Source: Lamellibrachia columna (Eukaryota; Annelida; Polychaeta; Sabellida; Siboglinidae). From it: 64,000 bases of DNA. Location of the stretch: contig OY759261.1 of NCBI GenBank assembly GCA_963662155.1, forward strand, positions 71,542,669-71,606,668, written 5' to 3'. Below the pieces are notes generated by a model, which worked only from the letters and a program-made list of their open reading frames with translations, searched no databases and was not told where the DNA came from. Of this stretch, positions 21,067-32,364 are shown piece after piece (within the stretch, counting starts at the first letter, position 1; each line of letters opens with the position of its first letter). Made by a program: the position numbers and the translations under genes.

Positions 21067-22135
21067 AAAACACCTTAAAATGTATCCAATTCGTAATGTT
21101 GTAGTAACTTCGTTGTTTTCTTTACTGACCAATGACAATAAAATGAAAATATGCAGTTTATTACAAAATTGGCACCACAAACAGGTAGAGGCTATGAGAT
21201 GTTAGCATTCTTTAAAACGAGCAAAATTGTCATAAAAATAATGATTTTAATTAAGTGGTAACCAATGCAAATCGTTGTAAATTTAACATAAGTTATTTAT
21301 TAACAGATGATGGTATATGTAATGATGTGCATGATACATTATTGTACGTTATTATATGTTAAAGCACAATATAATTTAGAAAAAAATAATGAGATTGTGC
21401 TAATCCTAAAGTTTGACTGTTTTGGCAGGATGACCTGTATGATGATTTGCCTACACCTGTCGAAAGGGTATGTTACATTTTGTATATAGTACCCTGTTTA
21501 CACTACATTAACAGCAATAGTGATCACGATAGCAAGATTGGAAGTTGTGTTTACACGAAGCTGTTTCCGATCAGGATTGCGATCGCGATCCCACTCAATT
21601 TGATCTTGATTGATTTCTCATATTGTACAAATGCAAATACAAAACCTAGAAGACCAGTAAGTATACATTGTTGCATTTCTAACTTACAAAAGTGTGAGTT
21701 GTGCAGTTTTTGTTTTCTGAATTGAATAAAAATTAAAGTGAGCATAAATATTTTTGCATTCCAAAGAATATGTTGAGCATCAACATAGGTCCAGTCAAGC
21801 TTTGCATGGGGGGCATGGATGTGTTGGCCCTATTTACCATTCTCGGTAATATGTGTTGTCATATTTGTTAGCATGCCACATAGATTTTATTGTAACAAAA
21901 TTATGTAAACATTGCATAAGTATCACATTTTGGTCTAACAGTAATGTACCTAAACATTTATTACTGTTAATTTCACTTGTGTTATGTGAGTGTTTTTTAA
22001 TGGCCAAATTTTGGTTGGGTAAAATCTGAAAATTAACTCTTCAAAAATCAATGTTTTGTTCATCAGATTGATTAGTGGTACATTCATGTCTATAAATTTT
22101 CAATATACCATCTTTAGTTACAGAGATTAATTAAC
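21067..22135 (+). repeat. Type 1 intron unit, copy 1a
   Basis: Intron upstream, a 39-nt exon at 21429-21467 and downstream intron. The same order and spacing recurs at 23876-25040. The copy ends at GAGATTAATTAAC, where the hAT-containing insert begins. Confidence 0.8.
21429..21467 (+). CDS. Candidate micro-exon 1 (DDLYDDLPTPVER)
   Basis: TTGACTGTTTTGGCAG acceptor, 39 nt, then GTATGTTA donor. Both borders fall between codons. The peptide DDLYDDLPTPVER has an acidic stretch, a tyrosine with Leu at +3, and Pro. It belongs to the type 1 set with micro-exons 2 and 3, which share the acceptor, donor and intron sequence. No start codon, stop or other domain is visible nearby, so it would be an internal exon of a larger, unidentified gene. 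Confidence 0.5.
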
Positions 22136-22349
22136 TCTAATGCTAGACCTTCCAATATTCTACCAAAAAAAAGCAGAAGATCTTCCTCTTCCTGTAAAAA
22201 AAGATAGAAAACTTTTTCTCGAAAAAACCAACCAAATTGTATGACACCAAATAACAATGTGAAGAGCATAACAAACATTATATACAGTTTATTTACAATC
22301 TCAGAGCAGACTACATTATATCCATTATCATAGGTGTGTCCTGGCTGCA

Positions 22350-23330
22350 CACTCAGGTCTCAGACGACCGGTCTATGATCCTCATTGTATGCCACGGTGA
22401 CATGCTTCGTTGTGGCGATGGGGTCTTTTGAAGGCCTGAACTGGTGGCACTCGCAGTCCTTGTTGATGTTGTGTGCAGCAGGCTACATAGCGTTTCTGCA
22501 CCTAGTGATGCCCAGAACTTCGTGCACAGACTGAAGACCCTCTCGACAGGGGCCTAGTCGTTGGGAAGGATGAGTAGAGTATTCACGAGTGTAGCCAGGT
22601 GCTCGAACCTGACCTGGCTGATGGCATCGTTGTTCTTAAACAGGTAGAAGTGCTGAGCAATCTTGGTGTCCGGGAACGTCTCCTTTATCAACTTCATAAA
22701 ATGGTCACCAGTGGCAAACACAAACTAGCAGAACAAAACTTCAGCTTTTGTGACCTAAAAAGAAAGGAATTGCACAATAGAAAATACTGTATGGAAGCTT
22801 GGTTCCCATACTAGCCTACTACAGTAGTAGTAGTAGTAAGATAGTAAGAAATTAAATAAATAATAATGCATCATGAATTACCTAAATTATGTATCGCCAT
22901 CCATTATGTATACTGTGATTCTTTATTCGGGGAAAATGGATGTATGGAATTCCTTGCCAGAGAATATTACATTCCATTAAAAAAGAATATAGAAATATTG
23001 GAACAAGATATTGGCTAATTATTAAAGGCTAATCAGTAACCTTGCAAATGCCCATTATTTTCATTTGTACCTGGTCATCATGTGAAGTGGCAGAATAGTT
23101 GCGAAGTATAGCCAGGCAAGCCTGTATCCCCGAAGATTTGGCATCCTCCAGTTTCTGGTAGTGTTTCGTCAATGCTTTTGGTGATCCACGGGAACTCGAT
23201 GGCATATTCGTCTCGAAACTTCCCGGCGTACTGTTTCTTTTTCCCCAGTAGATTACCTCCGTTCTCTCGTGTCCTTTTACCCATCTTACTTTGTGGCACA
23301 AGGAAACAACTATTATTGACTAACAACACT
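22350..23330 (-). pseudogene. hAT transposase fossil with internal deletion
   Basis: On the minus strand, from 23295 down: KYAGKFRDEY-like AGKFRDEYAIEFPWITKS (the head of hAT transposases with a BED-like finger region), TKHYQKLEDAKSSGIQACLA in another frame, then about 22700-22640 DHFMKLIKETFPDTKIAQHF. This is followed directly by the C-terminal dimerisation region: FEHLATLVNTLLILPND, a stop, APVERVFSLCTKFWASLGAE. The RNase H-like catalytic core between them is missing. It lies between type 1 units 1a and 1b. Confidence 0.6.
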
Positions 23331-23404
23331 TTCTTTAACAACGAACAAAACCTTAAAACGACGACTATAGATGTCAAAGTTCATGAGGATTCAAATTTGT
23401 TGTA

Positions 23405-23680
23405 ATCATCATCGTCCTTCAGCTTCCACACACAGGGTGCATCGCTTCAGTGATTCTCCACTTAAAAGACCTCCACCAGACTCGATCTTGTGCCACTTCC
23501 AGCTGATTTCGTGTTTGCCAGGTTCATTAGGGCTAGTCAGGTTAGCTTTGGATGGCCCTTGGGTCTTCGCTCATCCATCTCTGCTTCGGCCAATGCTCTT
23601 TTTGTAGGGGTGTCTTTTCTGACATGTGCAGCAGATGAACAATCGACACTGGAATGCATTCACTTGACCAGTTAGAGTTG
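23405..23680 (-). pseudogene. LINE RT C-terminal remnant (AQDRVWWR tail)
   Basis: Minus strand, changing frame: MDERRPKGHPKLT near 23575, then VAQDRVWWRSFKWR near 23490 and DAPCVWKLKDDDD at the end. RR-P-x-G-x-P-K-L-T and AQDR-x-x-WR are typical of the basic C-terminal tail of several LINE RTs (compare the RGRQKKRWEDNI tail of family C). Only the last 90 or so codons survive, with at least two frame changes. Confidence 0.45.
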
Positions 23681-23875
23681 ACGTCATAGTCCAGATTTCT
23701 GAGTCGTAATCGTAAATGGGCGGGGTGAAAATATATGGAGAAAATGTTTGACTGCAATATCATTTGTTTCAAACCATTCAATAGAACCTTTTAATATTCA
23801 TGCCGGGTGGTGCTGCGATTACTGGCATAGTTCGAAAAAAGTGGAAAGTTTTCAAAACGTAGCGAAAATATGAAA

Positions 23876-25040
23876 ATATGGAATAAATACAAAACACCTT
23901 AAAATGTATCCAATTTGTAATGTTGTAGTAACTTTGTTGTTTACTTTACCGACCAATGACAATAAAATGAAAATATGCAGTTTAGTACAAAATTGGCACC
24001 ATAAACAGGTAGAGGCTATGAGATGTTAGCATTCTTTAAAACAAGCAAAATTGTCATAACAAATAATGATTTTAATTAAGTGGTAACCAATGCAAATCAT
24101 TGTAAATTTAACATAAGTTATTTATTAACAGATGATGGTATATGTAATGATGTGCATGATACATTATTGTGTAAAGCACAATATAATTTTGAAAAATAAT
24201 GAGATTGTGCTAATCCTAAAGTTTGACTGTTTTGGCAGGATGACGTCTATGAAGAAATACCTGAGCAAGTCGGAGGGGTATGTTATATTTTCTATATAGT
24301 ACCCCATTTACACTGTATTAGCAGCAATAGTGATCGCGACAGCAAGATTAGCAGCATTAGTGATCGCGATAGGAAGGTTGGAAATTGCATCCCACTCAGT
24401 TTGATCTTGATTGATTTCTCATCCTATGCAAATACAAAACTTAGAAGACCAGTGAGTACACATCATTGCATTTCTAACTTGCAAAAGTGTGAATTGTGAT
24501 GTTTTGGGAATATGTTTGTTGAATTGAATGAAAATGAAAGTGATCATCAATATTTTTGCATTCCAAAGAATATGTTGAGCATCAACATATGTCTGTTCAA
24601 GCTTTGCATGGGGGGCATGGATGTGTTGGCCCTATTTGCAATAATATGTGTTGTCACATTTGTTAGTATGCCACACAGATTTTATTTTTACAAACTTATG
24701 TAAACATTGCATAAGTATCATATTTTAGTCCAACAGTAATGTACCTAAACATTTATTACTGTCAATTCCACTCGTGACTGTTAATTAACTTTTATATAAC
24801 ATATTGTTTCAATAATTATGACAGTCCACACAATATGCAGCAGGTTAGTATGAATCCTTTTGGGTATGTGTTATGGGAGTGTTTTTTTAAATGGCAACAT
24901 TTTGGGTGGGTGAAATCTGAAAATGTACTCTTAAAAAATCGATGTTTTAATTATCAGACTGATTGTGGTACATTCATGTATATAAATCTTCAGTATACCA
25001 TCTTAATGGTCAAAAGTAAGAGAGATTAATTAACAATAAT
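23876..25040 (+). repeat. Type 1 intron unit, copy 1b
   Basis: Parallels 21067-22135 throughout, including the shared GCATGGGGGGCATGGATGTG and TTACTGTTAATT-like segments downstream of the exon. It has its own small tandem duplication of an AGCAGCAATAGTGATCGCGA-like segment at about 24323-24372. Confidence 0.85.
24239..24277 (+). CDS. Candidate micro-exon 2 (DDVYEEIPEQVGG)
   Basis: Same acceptor (TTTGACTGTTTTGGCAG) and donor (GTATGTTA) as micro-exon 1, 39 nt, borders between codons. The peptide DDVYEEIPEQVGG contains YEEI, which is the textbook preferred ligand of Src-family SH2 domains once the tyrosine is phosphorylated. That use is inference from the motif. The frame is kept relative to micro-exon 1 despite many substitutions, which argues for selection on the reading frame. 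Confidence 0.5.
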
Positions 25041-25179
25041 GAGTTTACTAGCAATATGTGTCACTCCTATTACCATAAAGTAATTAATTTTCACAAAGAT
25101 GCAAGTTGTAATAAATATAATTTTTCAGAGTAGTTGTAAAGTACCATTCAAGTATAGCACATTAACCAAAGGAAATATG

Positions 25180-25310
25180 GAATATAATACAAGACATACC
25201 TTAAAATGTATCCAATTTGTAATGTTGTAGTAACTTTGTTGTTTTCTTTACCGACCAGTAACAATAAAATGAAAATGCAGTTTATTACAAAATTGGCACC
25301 ATAAACAGAT
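25180..25310 (+). repeat. Type 1 intron unit, truncated copy
   Basis: Starts ACATACCTTAAAATGTATCC and stops after GGCACCATAAACAGAT, where the other copies continue toward the exon. No exon is present. Confidence 0.75.
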
Positions 25311-26868
25311 AAAAGGGCCAATGTCCCAACAAATTTACAATTGATAAAAATCGTGTCTTTCGTCTCTCAGAACGTGAATTTTAAAGTTAGATTAAAATAA
25401 ATGTCAACATGGATTGCACACACCAAGAGCTATCCTGACATGTACAGTTTGTCTGCCTCATTAAAGTTAATACTGGTAAAAAAATTAAAACGTGCAAAAA
25501 ATGGACAAAATAGCAAGTCCGTTTGAAGTTTCCAAATTTGGAATCACTACCACACAAAAACGTTATTGTAGTTTTTATTTGAGTATGCAATGCAGTTGAG
25601 GTATGTATCAGGGGTGTACAGTATAACAATCCTGTATAAAAAGATATACATTTTTTACAGTATTGTTTCTTATATGACCACTTTTTGTGTGTCCATCATC
25701 ACTGGTTTATAAGGGTCCACAATATTCATTTATGATATTGATATGTTATTGATATGTATTTAGACAAACAATCCCTTCATACATGGTTAGAGAAGGAATT
25801 TAGAAAAAACAGTGATGGAGCTAAACCTAAATGTAAGAAAAATATGGTATGTTAAAGTTAAAACTTATATATATATATAAACTTATATAAACAAGCAAAT
25901 ATCCTGCTACAACTACCTTGATGGCGGTACCCATATTCAAGATATTTCCTGATCTGGCATAAAAAAGGATTTAGGGTGTGTCTGGCATCACTGGCGGGAA
26001 AACTGAATAAACACCGTTAAGAATGCGAATTACAGTGACCCATACGAACTATAGTGGTCAGATACATGTTGCTCTTCCTATTTATGAAAGCAAAGCAACA
26101 CATATTTTCTAAACAAATTATTTTCAAAACAAAACGTGGTGATGCTGGACACTTGCTGGTTACTGGCTACCAGCCCGATAAGTTTGTACTTCTCTAGTAG
26201 CCACTTCATCTTCATTGTTTTTTTTTACTTTATATTGTACCTGATGATGATGAGGAAATAAATTTACTTGCTTACTGGTAAAAAAATATCTTCTTTAGGA
26301 CCCATTTCTGTTGCGCAAGAGCTCTCACTTTGCATTACAAAAACAAGATAGGGGTGTTAGCACAACATTATAATGTAATTTCGGTGAAATTGGAAAGTAT
26401 TTTTGGGGAAAAGTGGCCTTCAAAACTCAGTGGTGATGCTGAAGGTGCAGTTAGGGGAAGGTGCATCCACGCATTGTGAAATGTACTCGTTACTTTTACA
26501 TTAGAAGACATGCAAGGCAAAACAAAACATTTATAGACCCCTATTTTAAGAACAATATAATTTATGGTTTACCCATCATAAGTTATGCTATGAGTACTTA
26601 TATTCTGAATTCAGTTTTATTACATTAAGGACAACAGTTGTCCTTGCACATTTCCTTTAATGAAAACCTTGTTGTGGAGATTAACATACCCCAACTACAT
26701 CCACCAGTAGCACTAGGGTGAGGTGCCAGCACTACATATATCACACCAACTGCTGGTTCCCCATGAATAGGATATAAAAGAAGGTCAATGGTTTGAGGAA
26801 GGATACAAAGAGGCTATGTAACAACATGTCTGGGCTTTCAAAAAAAAGCTCTGGTGTAGCATAGGCAA
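25311..26868. other. Unassigned interval
   Basis: No known domain in any frame. One exon-like open stretch, 25764-25846, lies between a TTTAG and a GTATGT but does not keep phase with the micro-exons (see rejected list). AT-rich, with poly-T near 26219. Confidence 0.35.
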
Positions 26869-27008
26869 TCAGGAAAAAGGAGCATGACAGACAGGACTGA
26901 CATTACTTCCACTAACAACGTTCTACCAATGTCAGTACAATCAGGAAGAAGGAGCATGACAGACAGGACTGACATTACTCCCACTAACAACGTTCTGTCA
27001 GTGCAGTG
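26869..27008. repeat. Two-copy tandem repeat, unit about 70 bp
   Basis: The segment around AGGAGCATGACAGACAGGAC and CACTAACAACGTTCT occurs twice in a row (from about 26869 and 26939), with a few differences. In the antisense frame it keeps an open reading frame, but the peptide is not recognised. Confidence 0.85.
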
Positions 27009-28764
27009 TAATGCTGAGGAAAGACGGTCAGAGCCCTTCAAAAACACAAGGTGAGAAAGAGCCTCTCTGCCCATGAATAACTGATGGAGGCGCAACACAT
27101 TCTAGCGAAGACAAGGCGACCATTTCTCACAGATCGTCACTTGAAGAGAAATTGGACAGGAAGCATGGTTTCTAAGACGTTGCAGCAGCTCGCATGACAT
27201 AAGACAATACAACGTGTGAAGGCCTGTCATCTGCATTTAGAAGTGAATGAGTTGATTAATAGGCCGTATAACTCTACATTCCTCCTATACAAGTAGTAGG
27301 CGGTGATGGGTAGTAAGAAGGAGCGAACTATATTTTGACTAACTGTCGTTGCTGCCTGTTTAATTCGGTGAGGAAAATTCAGATACAAAAATTCATCCCC
27401 TTCTTCTTGTCCTGACCAGCAATGTTTGTAGCTACACATTACAGAAAAGTATGTCATGAATGAGTGGACCCAAAGGACCACATGATGGTGTCGGTGGTAG
27501 TACCAAGTGAAGTACAGATGACGCTGTGTAACGGGGCTGCATGATCACCTGTGCACAAGATTTCTTCTCGTTGGCAGAAACAGTACGAATTGTCATCCTG
27601 TATGTCTTTCCCAGTAATGAGGACATGAACTATGCTTGTGAGGAGGTATCAGAGTGTCTAACGTCTGATGTCAGTCCACTCTGCCACAAACAATGCAGAC
27701 AACTAGCTAACCGTGCGTGAAACATCGTGTTTCCAAGCTTACTGTATAAAGGACAGCCACCAGGTTGTCGAGGTTAGGCAAGTGTGGCCTCTACATCACC
27801 ACCAGTGGGTTGTAGAAGCTCCTATCCAATGTTATAAAAGCTGTATGGTGTCTATTCTCTCACATGTAGGTGAAGGAGCCTTCACAAATGCATCATCATA
27901 ACTTACTTTTAATCAGTTGTAAATAAACAATTATCTTTGGGTCAGTTTTGCCCAACCAGTGTCCAACGTCACCGCAGGGTCACTAGTCAAATGATGCCTA
28001 TTTTGGAATGTTATTTGTTGATTTCTTGGCAGTTATACCTTGCTTGGTCAACACTTTGTAACCCCGACGTTCAAGCGTTACATGGGTTTACACAAATTAT
28101 CTCCGAACGAGTTGAGATTAAATATTTGAAAAAAAAATTGCAAAAAAAAACAATAAAGATTCCATGTTTATATAGGGTTACATGGCACAACATGTTTCAG
28201 TAATTTTCCTGGACATTTTCTACATTATGATGAAGGATATTGATGTAGCCTTATTAAAGATATAGTGTGTGTCCAGCATAACCAACATCAGTCATTTTGT
28301 AGCTCATTTTGACATGTTCCAATCCCTGGACTTATAAAATTTACTGACTATGTGTCGAACAAAATTCACAACACTTATGAAAGAACTGCAGCAAGTGAAA
28401 AAAGGCATATCCAAGATAAAAGCAATGCAGAAGACTATGACCAAAGTAACAATGACAGAAAAAACGAAATTTCCAAGTCAAATGTCGTGTCGTAGCTTTT
28501 GTTTCTTATTTATTGACATGTACACTAGATAAATCGAGAAGATTTTCCTGTGTCCCTCTCATTTGAAATGTTCAAAGTGTATGTAGTATTGTAAATAATC
28601 GTCGGTGACGCTGGACACATGACAAAAAGCATGTTCGAATTCATGTGACTGTTATAAAAAATTATTCATATTAGAGTTTGATATTTATGGAAAATGTACG
28701 TCAGTGTACGTTTTTTTAATAATACATTTAATTTTTACCTGCTACAACACCAGTTGTACATTTT
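27009..28764. other. Unassigned interval
   Basis: Several open stretches under 95 codons on both strands, none recognised. It ends with a polar, tyrosine-containing frame at 28313-28495 that is listed separately. Confidence 0.35.
28313..28495 (+). other. Open polar frame with three tyrosine motifs, ending in TAG
   Basis: The frame reads VPIPGLIKFTDYVSNKIHNT, then YERTAASEKRH, and after a short stretch EDYDQSNNDRKNEISKSNVV and stop. It looks protein-like (polar, low in stop-prone codons) and has tyrosines in TDYV, NTYERT and EDYD contexts, about 450 bp upstream of micro-exon 3. There is no AG acceptor at a suitable place and no start codon in frame, so it may be an accidental or decayed frame. 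Confidence 0.2.
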
Positions 28765-29052
28765 TTTATTATTTTAATTAAGTGGTAACCAGTGAAAATC
28801 GTTGTACATTTAACATAAGTTATCTATTAACAGATGATGGTATATGTATTGATGTGCGTAATATGTTATTATGTAAAGCACAATATAATTTTGAAAGAAA
28901 ATAATGAGATTGTGCTAATCCTAACGTTTGACTGTTTTGGCAGGATGATGATTTTGCTGCACCTGTCGGAGAGGTATGTTATATGTTATATCTAGTACCC
29001 TGTTTACACTGCGTTAACAGTGATAGTGATTGTGACAGCAAGATTGGAAGTT
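28765..29052 (+). repeat. Type 1 intron unit, partial copy with exon
   Basis: Starts at ATTTTAATTAAGTGGTAACC and carries the same upstream intron, acceptor, exon and donor as copies 1a and 1b. It is cut off at GCAAGATTGGAAGTT by LINE copy E2. Confidence 0.8.
28944..28973 (+). CDS. Candidate micro-exon 3 (DDDFAAPVGE)
   Basis: Same splice borders as micro-exons 1 and 2, but 30 nt, so nine bases shorter while still a multiple of three. The peptide DDDFAAPVGE has lost the tyrosine (Phe in its place) and the +3 hydrophobic residue. It may be a degenerate or non-phosphorylatable member of the set. Confidence 0.4.
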
Positions 29053-30046
29053 AAAAAAATCATTATGACCAAGGTGATTATAAAGGTTTAAAGACTAAAT
29101 TGCACAGCACAGACTGGGGTGATATCCTTGGCATTTATAACTATAAATGACCAATGGCTATGTTTTAAGGGATGTATTAAAAAGATAGAGGATGAATTCA
29201 TTCCTTATCAACTAGTGATTAATATTAACATATGTCAAGTGAAACTAACCTTAAACAAGGAATCAGTAAAGAAAAGAAGGAACACACTTTATGGAAGCGT
29301 TATATTGAGACAAAAGAAGGGAAATACTATACTGAATATTGTAGGACTAGAAATCAAGTATGTATACCAACGAGGAGGATACAGAAGGAATTTGAGATGA
29401 AGCTAGCAACAGAGGCTAAGTCGAATCCTAAAGCAGTATGGAAATACATGAACTCTAAAACCAATAATCCGGAAGGTGTTTCAGACCTAAAAATATACCC
29501 TAATGATCCTAAATCTAGACTTACAGATTCTCATAGGGAAAAGGCAGATGTCTTAGGACGCTATTTTCAAGTGTTTTTTCTCTAGAGCCAGATGGTGACA
29601 TCCTTCATATCCCTCCAGTGGAGTTAAGACACAACATGGAAGAATTTGCTATTAATGAGGAAATCGTTAAGAAAATAATTTTAATGTGGATAAATCAGTA
29701 GAACCAGATGGTATTCATCCTAGGTTGTTAAATGACGTATCTAATCATTTATCTATACAACTAGCTAGGCTATTTAACAATTTACTTGCTGTGGGTGAAT
29801 ACAAAGTGAATGGAAACAGGGAAGGATCTCTGCTATATTTAAAAGGGTAGTCGAAAAAAAGGCAGTAAGTCTAACGAGTATAGTATACAAATGTATGGAG
29901 AACTGTGTCAAAGACCATATTGTTAGTCATATGACGAGAAATTAACTTTTCAGTATGCAACAGTTTCGGTTTATTAAAGGTCGTTCTACGGTACTCCAAC
30001 TGTTAAATGTTATGGACTCATGGACTAGAGCTTTAGATAGAGGAGA

Positions 30047-30141
<95 letters not shown>

Positions 30142-30187
30142 GTATCTAGACTTCATGAAAGCTTTCGATATTGTCCCTCATAAAAGA
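29053..30187 (+). mobile_element. CR1-like LINE, family E, truncated copy E2
   Basis: Same linker and RT order as E at 10960-12060: YDQGDYKG, KKEHTLWKRYIETKEGKYYTE, RRIQKEFEMKLATEAKSNPK, KADVLGRYFQVFF, FRFIKGRSTVLQLLNVMDSW and DFMKAFDIVPHKRL, with many stops and small deletions. A TA tract has grown inside the palm coding region. Both ends are internal to E, and it separates the type 1 and type 2 exon units. Confidence 0.85.
30047..30139. repeat. (TA)n inside E2 reverse transcriptase
   Basis: About 90 bp of nearly pure TA, located where element E reads GAATCTGTAGACGTTGTATATTTGG. It therefore arose within the copy and not before insertion. Confidence 0.9.
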
Positions 30188-30728
30188 TTGTTGATTTACT
30201 CATTGAATAAAAGTTCCAGTATGGTTGTCCAGTTGATATAAAACATTATCAGCATTACAAAATATATGATTATCTATAAAAATTATGCACACATGTGCAG
30301 TCCCAAATTGTGGTTTTGGCTAACAATATTTTGAACATCAAATATGCTTAAATTAATTAATTGGCATGTTTTATTTATGTGGTATGTATGTATTTCTGAA
30401 CGGATTTCAATTACGAATCAATGGTAACTAAAAATGAAATAATCAAGTCACTGATGACAGTTGTGAAGAACTTGTTAATTGTTAAGACACTGTCTCCAAT
30501 ATAGCTCTTCTTATTATGATATGTATATATTTTATATATTCGTAACACAATACAAAAGACAGAAAACGTGTCATTGTAACAGTGAAGTTTTATTACCACA
30601 CAGTCCGGTCAGGGGTTCATATCACCACCTTTTGACAATGGCTCATATATATGTGTGCATATATACTCTATTAAATATAAGCTGGGAATAGTATATATTT
30701 GTAGTCATCATTATTTTTATATCCATAG

Positions 30729-30770
30729 GAGGATGACTACTTAGAACTACCTCCACAGCTACCTCCTCGG
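30729..30770 (+). CDS. Candidate micro-exon 4 (EDDYLELPPQLPPR)
   Basis: Acceptor TTTTTATATCCATAG, 42 nt, donor GTAAGTCTTGAA, borders between codons. EDDYLELPPQLPPR joins an acidic tyrosine motif (Y with Leu at +3) to PQLPPR, which fits the class II SH3-ligand pattern PxxPxR. Type 2 introns differ from type 1 introns, but the peptide keeps the DD-x-Y / LP layout, so the two sets may share an ancestor. Confidence 0.5.
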
Positions 30771-31517
30771 GTAAGTCTTGAATCGCTATGCTGATTTACT
30801 CATTGAATAAGTTTCAGAATGGTTGTCCAGTTGATATAAAACATTATCTATAAAAATTATGCACACATGTGCTGTCCCAAATTGTGGTTTTGTCTGAAAA
30901 CGTTGTGAACACCAAATATGCTGAAATTAATTAATTGTCGTGTTTTCTTTATGCGGAATGTGTGTATTTCTGAATGGGTATCAATTACGAATCAATGGTA
31001 GCTCAAAACTTTGGAAGAATCAAGTCACTGAGGTCAGTTATGAAGAACTTTACAGAACGCGATCGTTGGACATACAACATCAAGCATGATCTACGTATCC
31101 GTTTCAATCAATTATAAATTAAGCCAAAACACTCAACAAAAATATTTATGTAAATATTTTCATCATGGTGTGTTTTAATTAATTGACATTTACAAGTTAA
31201 ACTGATCAACTGCATTTGTCAACTTTTTCAGATGGTAAAATGTGACGTTTTACACTTTGACATAACTATTAAGACTCTTTTCCCGCAATATTATCATACG
31301 TATATGTTTTATATATTCGTAACACAATGCAACATACAGAAAATATGTCATTGTATCCGTGAAGTTTTATTAGGCAAACAGTCCCGTCAGGGGTACAAGT
31401 CACCACCTTTTGGCAATGGCTCATAAGGCTCATAACTATTTGTGTCCATATATACTCTATTAAATACAAGCTGGAACTAGAATATAGTTGTAGTCATTAT
31501 TGTTTTTATATCCATAG

Positions 31518-31559
31518 CCGAGTGAATACTTTGAACTGGGTCCACAGCCACCACCCAGG
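31518..31559 (+). CDS. Candidate micro-exon 5 (PSEYFELGPQPPPR)
   Basis: TATATCCATAG acceptor, 42 nt, GTAAGTTTTGAA donor. PSEYFELGPQPPPR keeps tyrosine, acidic residue and Leu at +3, and the PxxPxR pattern (PQPPPR). It differs from micro-exons 4 and 6 at many positions yet has the same length and frame, as expected for an older duplicate under constraint. Confidence 0.5.
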
Positions 31560-32364
31560 GTAAGTTTTGAATAACTATGTTGATTTACTCATTGGAATAA
31601 AAGTTCCAATATGGTTGTCCAGTTGATAGAAAAACATTATGCGCATTGCATTAGATTATCCATAGAAATTGTGCACAAGTGCAGTCCCAAATTGTTTTTT
31701 TTCTGAAAACATTGTGAACACCAAATATGCTGAAATTAATTAATTGGCATGTTTTCTTTATGCGGAATGTGTGTATTTCTGAATGGGTATCAATTACGAA
31801 TCAATGGTAGCTCAAAACTTTGGAAGAATCAAGTCACTGAGGTCAGTTATGAAGAACTTTACAGAACGTGGTCGTCGGACATACAACATCAAGCATGATC
31901 ACGATCTACGTACCTGTTTCAATCAATTATAAATTAAACAAGAACACTTAACAAAAATACTTATGTAAATAGTTTCATCGTGGAGTGTTTTAATGAATTG
32001 ACATTTACAATTTCATTCAGGTCAGGTGATGAATTGTCAGCATTAAATGGATCGACTGCATTTGTCAACTTTTTCAGATGGTAAAAATGTGACGTTTTGT
32101 ACTTTGACATAATTGTTAAGACACTTTGTCTCCAATATAGCTCTTCTTATTATGATATGTATATATTTTATATATTCGTGACACAATACAAAAGACAGAA
32201 AACGTGTCATTGTAACAGTAAAGTTTTATTACCACACAGTCCGGTCAGGGGTTCATATCACCACCTTTTGACAATGGCTCATATATATGTGTGCATATAT
32301 ACTCTATTAAATATAAGCTGGGAATAGTATATATTTGTAGTCATCATTATTTTTATATCCATAG

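Larger units (their letters stand above)
22136..23875. mobile_element. Composite insert between type 1 units 1a and 1b
   Basis: Unit 1a stops at TTAATTAAC (22135) and unit 1b picks up near AAATATGGAATAAA (23876). The 1.74 kb between carries the hAT fossil and a LINE tail remnant and has no counterpart in the other units. Exact borders and target duplications could not be placed. Confidence 0.5.

Noticed and set aside
25764..25846. Exon-like stretch KQSLHTWLEKEFRKNSDGAK between TTTAG and GTATGT
   Set aside because: It is 83 nt, so it would not keep frame with the phase-0 micro-exons, and it has no duplicate. Kept only as a possibility for transcript data to settle.
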